Source of the DNA: Sclerotiophoma versabilis
Lineage: Eukaryota > Ascomycota > Dothideomycetes > Pleosporales > Didymellaceae
DNA length: 64,000 bases
Direction of reading: 5' to 3'
Assembly (NCBI GenBank): GCA_012274445.1
Contig: JAAROD010000015.1
Coordinates: forward strand, 2,046,001-2,110,000
Part shown: positions 54,806 through 64,000 of the stretch, in pieces
How positions within the stretch are numbered: the stretch's first letter is position 1
How the letters are laid out: each line of letters starts with the position of its first letter
Program-made: the position numbers and the translations under genes
Notes under the pieces: generated by a model
Database searches by the model: none
What the model was told of the DNA's origin: nothing
Seen by the model: the letters and a program-made list of their open reading frames with translations, nothing else

Positions 54806-56715
54806 TCACGCCATCGCCATCTCAATCTTCTTGCCCTTCATGCTCTTCCACTCTACAAAAGCAGCGCCGACGATCGACACTGCACCTGCAGCAACTGACA
54901 CGTAAAATGTCTGTGTCAGCGCGAGGTTGTAAGCCGACAGCACGCCAGGAAGGAAGCGGGCCTCAATTGCGTTCTTGAGCTCCGTCGCACCCACAGTCAG
55001 GACGAAGCCTGAGTCCAGTTCAGGAACCACCTTGTGGAGGTTCTTGATGAGCTGGTTGGTGAAGACATTCTGGCCGACCGAAATAAAGAGCGCACCTCCC
55101 AGCGTCTGGCTGAACATCATCGTAGCCGTCCCAATTGGAATGTCGTCGGCAGGAAGGACCGTCTGGACCGCAACAAGAATTTGCTGCATACCGAAACCAA
55201 CACCCGCACCAAAGATGAACTGGTAGCCAATCCACTTGGGCGAGTTTGTGTCAGTCTCAAACGTCGACAGAAGACCAGCTCCAACGGCCATCAGGACGGA
55301 TGAGAGGAGCATGAATGGTGTGTAGTAACCAAAGTAAGTTACAAGACCACCAGCGGCCATGGAGACGATAACGAGACCGAGGATCGCAGGCAGGTTCATG
55401 ATGCCCGACTTCGTTGCGGACACACCTTTAACGGCTTGAAACCAGATAGCTACCGTCTGTCAGATTTGGCGCCATGATCGATTCAAAGAAGACTTACGGA
55501 TATAGTAGACCATGACGAAGAACGATGCACCAAGCATGGCTCCAAACAGGGCTGATCCCCAGACATTGCGGTTAAGGAAGACGCGGGGAGGCACGGTAGC
55601 GTCCTCTTGCTTCCACCATTGTACAGCGATGAAGCCACTGATAAGCACCACGAAAAGGACAAGAAGAGCAATAATGCGGCCACTGCCCCATTCGTACTTG
55701 CTTCCACCCCACTGCAGAGCAAGTAGCAGGCAGATGATAGCAGGCAGGAATAGAGCGGTACCCTCAAGATCGAACTTCTTGACCTGCTCCATCAACGTGG
55801 CCTCGTTCTTCTTGCCGCGACGCTCGATAGTAAAGAAGGGGATGATGAACGCAGCGGTAAGAGCACCGAGGGGTAGGTTGATGTAGAAGCACCAACGCCA
55901 TGTCAGATGATCAGTAAAGGCTCCACCCATCTAAGACTTGGTTAGCAAATGCTTGGTTCCTACAAAGATCCACTTCTCCGCATTTCTAAAAATCTCCACT
56001 TACCAAGGGTCCAGCAACTGACGCAATGCCGTACATGCCACCAATCAAGCCCATGTAGGCCGGACGTTGGCGCAGAGGAACTGTGCTTGAAATAATAAGG
56101 ATGGCGCCACTGAAGATCCCAGCAGCTCCCACGCCGGCGATGGCGCGTCCAATGATCAAAGCCGTCGAGTTGGGTGCAACACCGCAGATCAGGGAACCGA
56201 CTTCGAAGATGAACAAAGCGCAGAGGTAGACCCATTTGATCGAGTAGTAGGTGTAGAATTTGCCGTAGAGGAGTTGTGTCGCGCAGGTTGTAAGTAGGTA
56301 AGCCGATCCATACCAGCCCACGTCATTGAGCGCCTTGAATTGATCTGTGATGCGAGGAATAGCTGTCGCGATGATTGTGTTGTCCTGCAACAGTCAGCCT
56401 TGCCGTTCTGGGCTGCATCCGAATTGGACTCACCAAAGCCATGCAGAAGACTGAAAGACACAATGCTAATGTGATGATGGCAAGCTTCCACTTCGTAGGG
56501 TACTCGAAGTCGTCTTCCTCGTCGCTGTTGCTGGCTTGCGAGTGGCGCTTCTCTGCATCTATAGTCTCTTCATGCACCGAGGCAGCAGCAGAAGGCAGGC
56601 CGCTCTCGCCCACGCCCATCTCTTTCTTCTCAAGATCACCCACGCTACGGGCAGCTGTCTTTTCTGAGTCGGCCATACTGACAGCCCGTAGTGTCTGGTT
56701 GTTTGTTTCGCTCAT
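54806..56715 (-). CDS. MFS transporter, 14-TM DHA2-type exporter (toxin/drug efflux family)
   Basis: An H+-coupled exporter of the family that includes fungal secondary-metabolite pumps. Four exons: 56434-56715, 56004-56384, 55498-55930 and 54806-55449; 579 residues. A roughly 75-residue acidic cytosolic leader is followed by DNTIIATAIPRITDQF (TM1 DHA2 motif), VGWYGSAYLLTTCATQLLYGKFYTYYSIKWVYL, GRAIAGVGAAGIFSGAILIIS, GPLMGGAFTDHLTWRWCFYINLPLG (motif C, antiporter signature) and YYIPIWFQAVKGVSATKSGI. The C-terminus ends soon after TM14 (VEWKSMKGKK). It is the nearest transporter to the adenylate-forming reductase 1.5 kb away on the same strand, so it may export that enzyme's product, but this is inference. 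Confidence 0.92.
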
Positions 56716-58213
56716 CTGACCTGGATGTTGCCAGGTAGTCTTCGGTGATGTAAGGTTCCAGTGCAGTGTTGTTGATCAGGTGTGGATGATTAGCGTGAGG
56801 AAAGAATTGGAAGGCTGAGGGAAGGAGTGACTATAAGTAGAATCTGGGAAAGAGCGTGATGATTCATAAGGGCGGAGTTAACGTTGGGGTCAAGCTGCAA
56901 TACCAAGAGGTTCGTCCACTTCTCGGTACGATTAGGGTGTAAAAATGCGGGAGCTAGCCTTTTTTTGCGCTTCGGGACGCGCGAGACGAAGCCCCCGACT
57001 CACCGTCGCCAAAAGGCTGAGATTGCGCTTGCCTGTTTTCGTATGCAGTATCGGTCGAATATTTGTCCCTTGTCTGTGACGACTTGCAGCCTTGGGCCGC
57101 CCTAAGCCATTTGCGCATTCTCCTTGTATGAGCACGACAGTGGGCGCCTGTATCGGTGACAGCTGCATGTCGCCGTGTTGCATTGGTCCCGTTGATCGGG
57201 TGCAGCCGCCCAATTTCCTGGCTCGCGAGCAGAAAACTGCGTCAAGAACACATAGGAAGTCATCAAAGTTTGGCGTTGTGGTGTCCTTGCGCCCTGATAG
57301 AGCGTTCTAGAACCCAGGTCTACTCTACGGTTAAGTGCCCCACAAACGTGAGTCTCTTTAAATTTTTGTGGATCTTACGAGAAGTGTACACAACGGCACA
57401 TGTCAAGAGTTGCGAGCTAAGCACGACAAGGCTTGAAATGTCTCCACGGGCAAATTGCTCGATGAATCAACCCTCTACTAGCAGCCGTGACAGGCAGAAC
57501 CCTTGGTCCGCAAACCATGACTATCATAGGCGCCAACATGGTGTTGAAATTTCGTCCGTCGATACATGGCTAACTTGGTTGCCTGAAGATCTGGTCATTT
57601 GCGGGTAATCGACTGGAGATTGGTTGAACCGCTTTGTGGCTTGAACTGGGCTTTTCGACCCGTCTTCGCTTCGTGAAAGCAGTCGGAGCGGCCAGCACAA
57701 GTCGTCCGACTCCGACATTCCATCGTGATTTCACACATTTCAAGTAGTCATCGCGGAACAGGTGCCGAGGATTGCCTCAGGACGGCCACCGGTCAGACAA
57801 TTGCTGCCTGTTGCCCGGTGACTTTTCGAGGCTTGATAATGACACCACTACAGCAACTTCGTCGCGAACGCTCGCAAATGAGTCGCTGTGCAGCTGGCTC
57901 TTAACGACAATCTCGCAACAAGATACCCTTTATGAACATCGCCCACCCCGCTACATCAGGCTCATGTAAACCGTGCAATGCAGTTGTAGTGCGCATTTTA
58001 CATGTGAACATATTGCTAAAGATAGAAACCGCACAGTGAAAGTCTATGCAGGATTAAAGAGTGCGTTCTGTTGCATCAACTGCACTGTAGCAGGTCTGGA
58101 CTCAATTACAGTGCCCGTTCTTCGCCTGTCGTCAGCTTACTGCTCATCGCAGAATATATCTTAGGCTCCCGACTGTTGAATCGTCGTGACCCATCACAAT
58201 ATGTACATCTTAC
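56716..58213. other. MFS promoter and reductase 3' flank
   Basis: 1.5 kb without a supported gene. The strand arrangement makes it the promoter of the minus-strand MFS gene plus the 3' flank of the reductase. ORFs here are under 151 residues with no motif. Confidence 0.55.
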
Positions 58214-61200
58214 TCAATGCACGTTCGCTTGCACCCATTCCCACACCCTCTGCACGTACGCCTCATCGAGCGGCTTTACGTCCCTTAATACCGGTACACG
58301 TTGCCTGCTCTTCTCCATAGCAAACTGCGGTCTTTGTGACGAAGAGCCTTGGACGCCGTTACCATAGGATTCCTTCCACAGGCCTAGCAGCTTCTTCGCT
58401 GAATGCTCTGTGTCGCTCTCCTCCAATCGTCGGAGCCAGTCCTGAGGCGAGACAATCTGGAACTCTGCCTTCTTCTTTAACCAGAGTAGCATGTCATACC
58501 AAGTAGGCTGACGATGCGGATTCAAGACGTGATAGACGGGCGTATTTTCCTGATTGCAGTTCTCTTCCCTTGTCGACTCGAGGAAGGCTTGCGCCGCGAC
58601 ATCGACAGGCAGCCAATCTAAAGTCTCATCGCCTAGATCAGGCAGACATTTGATGATGTTTGCAGTGCTTAGCATCATCGGCCATGCCTCCTTAGTGTTC
58701 CACACCCCTGACTTCGAGGCTCCAGCGAGCTGCCCAACACGGACGATAGCAATCCGACCGCGAAGACTCGTCCGGCTGCCTGCTTCAGCGCAGATGTGCT
58801 CTGCAACCCACTTCGATCTTGAGTAGCCAAGTGGAGATGCTGAAGAAGGGTTGGAGAGGAGCTTTTCGGGCCAGCAGCCGGACTGATCGAGCTCACCGTT
58901 CATGACGGCGGCCGTGGAAGAACAGTACGCAAAGCGTGGTGGGCTAGCGCGCTTTGCACTCAAGGCAAGATTGAGCAGGTTCCTAACACCTGCAATGTTG
59001 TCTTTGACGAAGCTTCGAAGCTTCAGACGGAAATTGACCGTCCACGCCACATGAATAATACAAGTTGCTTCTTCAGCCAGCTGGTCATAGATCTCATCGC
59101 TCAACCCAAGGCGCTCGTCGCTGAGCTGAGCTGGAATCACCTTGGCCTTCTCATTTGGCCCCCCGGGTACAAGCAGACCTGTCAAGCCCCTTTGCTCAAG
59201 AGCCTTGCTAACTCGCTCCTTTGCTGCATGCTCATCTGCCCCTCTCACGAGACAGTAGATTCTTTCGACTGTCTCCGTTCTCTGCAGGAGATCCAAGATG
59301 TGCGCCCCAAGAGCACCGGTGGCTCCAGTCAATACGACAACATCCCCCTTCCTGCCGTACTCACGCTGACTCTTTGTAGCAGGCTGTAGTGCAGGTTCAT
59401 CAAACGAGCCGTACTGTTTGACCAAGTCCTTCATCAACTGCTCTTCGTCCTCTTCGATGACACCGGAATTTCCATGTCTTCTTCGCAACACATAGTCCGT
59501 TAGGCGTTTGATTGAACCACAATCTTCAATAACGCTCATCGGCAGAGGCCTGTCGCAGTTCGGTATCAACCCTCTGAGTCTTGATCGGAGTTGCATACAC
59601 GCGATGGAATCAACGCCGTACGAAAACAGGTCCATGTCATCCGTTAATTCTGTAGATTGGGATGTAATAGACTGTATCAGTCCTTTGAGGTGCCCCGGGA
59701 CTTCTTCGTCAGACACATCGACTGACTGGTCTGAGTTTTGTTCATCGTAAGCACTATTGATGATGTCCTCGAACCTAGCTTCTGCTACCCTACGAATGAG
59801 AGTTCCTTTGCTGCTCTTCTCGAGTGGCTCTTGATGTGGTAGAGGGATCAACATATCGTAGGGTATCCTGGCATGGTCCTGACTGTCACGATTGAGCTTC
59901 TCCACTGTAGGTTTGATTGCGTCAAGCAGCGCTTGGTCAGTCATGCCGCTGGCTTGTTTAGATCGTAGCAACAGCACTCCTGGATAAGGTCGGTTTGTGC
60001 CGAATATTAAAACGTCATCCAGGTGGGTTGAGGTGGCAATTGCGTCTTCAAGTGGCGCAGGGTCGAACTTCTTACCCGTGATGAGGGTCAGCTGAGAATC
60101 TGCACGCGAGTTGTATATCCATGCATCAGAAATTGTAGGGTGCGGAGCGAATAAATCTGCTGTTGCGAAGGATCCGTCTGGGCGATTTTGTTTGGCCTAC
60201 AGCTCATGTTAGCTGATAAATTGGTTGTTTCCTCAGCATCGCATACCATATGTGGCCAACCCGGCTTGATCACGAGCTCAGCCAGTTTATCTTCGCGTGG
60301 TTCGAAGCTCAGGAGCTTCGCTGGGTTGTAATTTCGCAGGTACTGCCAGTCAGTGTCTGCTGAAAAGTCGCGGAACGATGACATGACAAAACCGCATTCA
60401 GCACTCCCAAACCTCGAGATAAGGTTCACTCCACTCTTTGCAAGGCGATCACCGACCTCCGCCGGCAATGCTGCGCCTCCAACACCAACAATATCCATCT
60501 TTCGCAACAAACCCAACCCTTGCTCGTCAGCCTCCATCATCTGTAGCACGTACGGTACCGACGAGAAGTACTTTACTTCAGGTAGCCCTTCGGTAGATGC
60601 ATAGGAAGCTGCTACTCTCAAGCTGCTGCAGACATTCCGAGCCGTGATGGGTACATCCTTGCCTGGAAACAGCCAGATCAAAGCATTGCTGGTCCATGCT
60701 CGGAAGAGGTCGGCGATACCTCCGTGGTAAAGGGGTGTTGTGGTGAAAGTTGCCTTCACGGGTATCGTCGGAAGATGAGGAAGGACGCCCAAGCCTGCAC
60801 GATGAGACTGTGGTATGGGCTTTGGCAAACCAGACGAGGTTCCAGAAGTGTGGTGTAAATATGCGACTGCTGTCTCATCTAAATTGGGCGTCTCGAAGCT
60901 TGACTGCACTGCTTCGCTGATGACCCGATAAATGTCTTCTCCTTCACGCAGGGGTAGTAACTGTGAATCGAAACCAACCATGTCTTCCTCCCTTGCCATA
61001 CCGGAAGTCTGCTCTGCACGCTCCGCATGTGCAACATCATGAAAGAAGACAGATGCTTTGCAAGATTTGTAAAGATGCAAGATGGCAGCAGGTTGACATT
61101 GAGGTGCAATCAGTAGTACCGAGAAACCCAATTTCATCAATGCCAGCCACGTGAAAAGGAACTCAGGGGAGCTGTGACATAGAAGCGCCACTGTTTCTGG

Positions 61201-61527
61201 ACCTTTGGGAGCCTTGCTTAAAGCTTGTAGTAATCTTTCCGCAAACACATTCGTGCCTTGATCGACATCCGCGAAGGTAAGGACCTTGTAGCTCCATTTG
61301 CCCTGTTGCGGTTGGGGTGTGGGAAATCCGACGGCTGGAAGGTAGGGATGGTGTTGTGCTTGGTAGTTTACAAACTGTCCAATTGTCGTAAAAGGATTGG
61401 GCTGGCGTTTCAGTGTGGCAGCTTGCCCAAGGGTGCAGACGAAGTAATTAGTCCACATATCGGTGGAAGGAGAAAAATTCCAGTGGATTGATAAGACCAC
61501 GATCGGGGATCTGTGACAGGTTTGCAC
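58214..61527 (-). CDS. NRPS-like adenylate-forming reductase (A-T-R)
   Basis: Activates a carboxylic acid with ATP, loads it on phosphopantetheine and reduces it with NAD(P)H to an aldehyde or alcohol. Exons are 60247-61527 and 58214-60196 (intron 50 nt); 1087 residues. A domain: A3 HHTSGTSSGLPKP (near 240), ISRFGSAECGF (A5), ATADLF (A7 Asp), and WIYNSRADSQLTLITGKKFDPAPLED (A8), a phrasing typical of fungal ATR enzymes. T domain: DLFSYGVDSIACMQLR with the carrier Ser near 619. R domain: VVLTGATGALGAHILDLL (near 718), AYCSSTAAV and the catalytic GYSRSKWVAEH (Tyr/Lys). It lacks the C-terminal SDR of some subtypes. Start could also be the Met at 61458. Substrate unknown; there is no condensation domain and no tailoring gene besides the MFS downstream. 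Confidence 0.93.
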
Positions 61528-64000
61528 TTGAGCCGAAAGTGAACTCGATCTTGTGTGGTCGCTGGAATGAAGTTCCAGAAAGGCGCTTAAGTCGTGACAT
61601 CATGCAGGAGCTGAACTTAGCGAGCAGTGGAGGACTTGCACCAGATGGTCGATTAAAGTACTACAACCTGTACTGCGGAGTCAGAAAGTTGCTCCCTGTA
61701 TAGGCATTATTGCTACCTGGGATGCAAGACAAAGCCACAAGTAGTAACCAGTCAGCATGGGAGGACGTTGAGTGCACGGACCACGTTTTAGCAATAAAAG
61801 CCGCCAATTGATCCTTGAGGCCTGTAGAGATATCAAGGTTCTTCAGGCTTCTTTCAAGCACAATAATCTGCCCTTGCACACTAAGAGTATGTTCAGAAAT
61901 AACCCTGGCTTTAGATGTTACCCGGGTATTTCGACATCTCTGAAGGCCTCCATGAGCTGATGTTGGCCTCGACCTATTGGAGGATACGGGAGGCGGGGAA
62001 GCTGCGCCGCACATCTCAACCCCGAATACAAGAGTGGCACAGCTTGGAAGAACTATAGAATGTCACTCTGTGTTGATACGATTAATGCTACCTCATTTTG
62101 CCGAACCTTTGCCCGACTATGGTGCTTGCAATTGACTTATAGTTGCTGAAGCACCAAGGCTGATCTCCATTGTGTCACACAAGTTAGGATCTAGTCTCAC
62201 GAGAACGCAAGACCAAAGATGCACGCCTGAACATTCGTCAAGCGCTCGTCTGTCTTCGACAGGAGAGTTAAGCCGGCTACAAAGAAGCCAACTTTTGATT
62301 CTGAAAGCAGCGGACTGTACTCGTAACATAGCGTGCTGAATCCAAATGAGAGAGCTTTCGCTCACTGCGGTATCCACGTAATCTGCTGACAACGCTAAGA
62401 GAAAAACCACCAATGACTTGTAAATCAGCAAGCTCAAAGCTACCAAGCCACAAAGCCGATTGGTTTGTGTTATAGCCGGACCCAATGGTCATTCAGTGAG
62501 TACAAGGGGGAAACTACGCTGATCCTCAACCTTGGCGGGTGCAGGCATGACAGAGTAGACGGTAGTTTGAAAACCATTGGGAGGGAGGGGTGGCAGACAA
62601 GAAGTATACTAGATTACTATGGAGTAGGAAGTTCATGGCTGAATCAGAGCAATAACTGGGTTCGTACCTACTAGCCGTGATTCGATCGGGCGATATGAAA
62701 GCTACATCTGTGCACAGGGCGATCAGAAGCTTTGACAAGCGCGAGAGGCCGCCGTGAGCTCGTGACACTCTTTTCGTCACTAAACGGTCAGAGCTACCAA
62801 CCTTGCAGGAAAGTCGCGGTGTACGGTGCTTTGAGGCTGTAACTTTTCTGCGGGGAATACCAGGACCAGCCACCAGCAAACGCTTCGTATGAGGAGATAC
62901 ACACACCCTGCAAGCACAAGCGATGCGCAAAGGGAAAACTAGCTCTGAAATTGGACGGACAATGTGTGGCAAGACAACTGGTGGCGAGCGCGTCCGTGGC
63001 GTGTGAGCGACTTTCATGACGGATTTGTCAAGTAGGAGAAGTCGACGGATGGTGTTCAGTTCGCGCGATGGCCAAACGCCTGTGCGGCCCGAGGTCTTGG
63101 GTGGGGCGGCTTATGCAAGGTCTTGTCCAAATCGGGCGACAGCGCTCGAAAAAACAGGAAGTGTTGACGCTTTGTTGTTTAGCGACGCGTCGGGCTCGCG
63201 GGGGACCTTGCCTGTTCATGAGAGTCAAGTCACGGGCCATGGTCGCGCACGCAGCGCCCTCCCCAAGGGATGCCGGCTGAGACTGTGCGACACAAAGGAG
63301 AAGAACGGGGTACAAGCAAGGCTGGCAGCGCTGTGAGGCCGGCGATGATGCAGTCTGTGGCTGATGTGGAGCCCGGCCCGTTGCAAGATGCCTGTCCCAA
63401 CTCTGGCACGCTTGTACGAGCCGAAGTGTCAGTGGTCGGGGTTTCCATGGAAATGATTGTTGAGCACGGCCACAGCGACACGGCTTTCGGTTCCAATGCA
63501 CGTTGTTTGCCCCAGGCCAAGCAATAGCTTCCCGCCGTCGCGAATGGAGGCCTCCTGCGCGCTCTCAGTGCTGGTGAGCGCCACTTGGCGCGTGGATGGG
63601 TGGAATGCACAGCCAACCGTATTCCCTTAGCGTGCAACTGCGTGTTGCGGCAGAGCGGCACCGGCACACTGGCCATTCCTTTGAAACCGCTTCTGCAAGA
63701 GAGGGAGAGGCCATTGAGGGCCTCCAAGGCAGGCGCCAGCTCGACGAGAGCGAGCGTCAACGAGAATGAGCGCGCAGAACGACTAGGCACGGGCAGTAAT
63801 TTCCTCGGTGAAAGGAAGCAACCACGTCCGAGCGTATCTTTGCAATTCGGAAACTGCTTTCGATGTATTGGACTAGTGCAGCTTAGTGCAGGTGCTGTCT
63901 GTGCCGCGTATCATTTAAACTGCGTCGCTCGCCCGACACACCCGCCTCCCAGCAACCGCCCTTTTCATCCCAGAAAACAGCCCGCACCACAGTAAGTCGC
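61528..64000. other. Intergenic region to right edge, possible leader of the next gene
   Basis: About 2.5 kb with only short ORFs. It should include the reductase promoter (next to 61528). The last 100 bases are C-rich, TATA-less leader-like sequence, and a good donor GTAAGT lies at 63992-63997, so a 5' UTR exon of a plus-strand gene beyond the window is possible. The GC-rich part (about 62800-63800) has overlapping ORFs on both strands that look compositional. Confidence 0.45.

Noticed and set aside
63230..63790. 186-codon minus-strand ORF near the right edge
   Set aside because: No motif, overlaps plus-strand ORFs of similar length, and is Ser/Ala/Arg-rich.

Overview
This window is nuclear DNA from a filamentous ascomycete. 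It most likely comes from Dothideomycetes/Pleosporales, although no single base of evidence fixes the genus. The signs are short GT-AG introns of about 50 nt in most genes, a CYP51B-type sterol demethylase, the autophagy and meiosis gene complement, and pheromone, MFS and NRPS-like genes of the kind seen in this group. I modelled 21 protein-coding genes, one of them cut by the left edge, and one intron-containing tRNA. Exon borders were read by eye from splice signals and reading-frame continuity. In each multi-exon gene the exon phases add up to one open frame.

Left third (1-18 kb): the C-terminal half of clathrin heavy chain; a 2.9 kb spacer; pyruvate carboxylase (8 exons); a CDK7/Kin28-type kinase divergent from a U2B''-type snRNP protein; and a 14-TM drug-type MFS transporter. 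Middle (18-40 kb): a 1028-residue protein with a PH-like domain and a C-terminal coiled coil, a candidate meiotic axis core protein; a 60-residue membrane protein; Rsa4/Notchless divergent from the meiotic MutS homolog MSH4; a nitronate monooxygenase; CYP51; a Chk2-type FHA kinase divergent from ATG10; and the mitoribosomal GTPase DAP3/Rsm23 divergent from RRS1.

Right third (40-64 kb): a DAL5-like MFS transporter; a secreted precursor with four Kex2/Ste13-spaced peptide repeats (probable alpha-type pheromone); mitochondrial methionyl-tRNA synthetase; the NatB auxiliary subunit Mdm20/NAA25; tRNA-Trp next to microsatellites; a GC-rich C2-domain protein; a second 14-TM MFS exporter; and an A-T-R adenylate-forming reductase. 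About 2.5 kb of apparently gene-free DNA then runs to the right edge, which may hold the leader of the next gene.

Most genes are housekeeping. Several sit in compact divergent pairs that share promoters of 200-400 bp (Kin28/U2B'', Rsa4/MSH4, Chk2/ATG10, DAP3/RRS1). The most unusual items are the pheromone-like precursor at 44235-44738, whose repeats lack the usual filamentous-ascomycete alpha-pheromone core, and the PH plus coiled-coil protein at 18067-21153.
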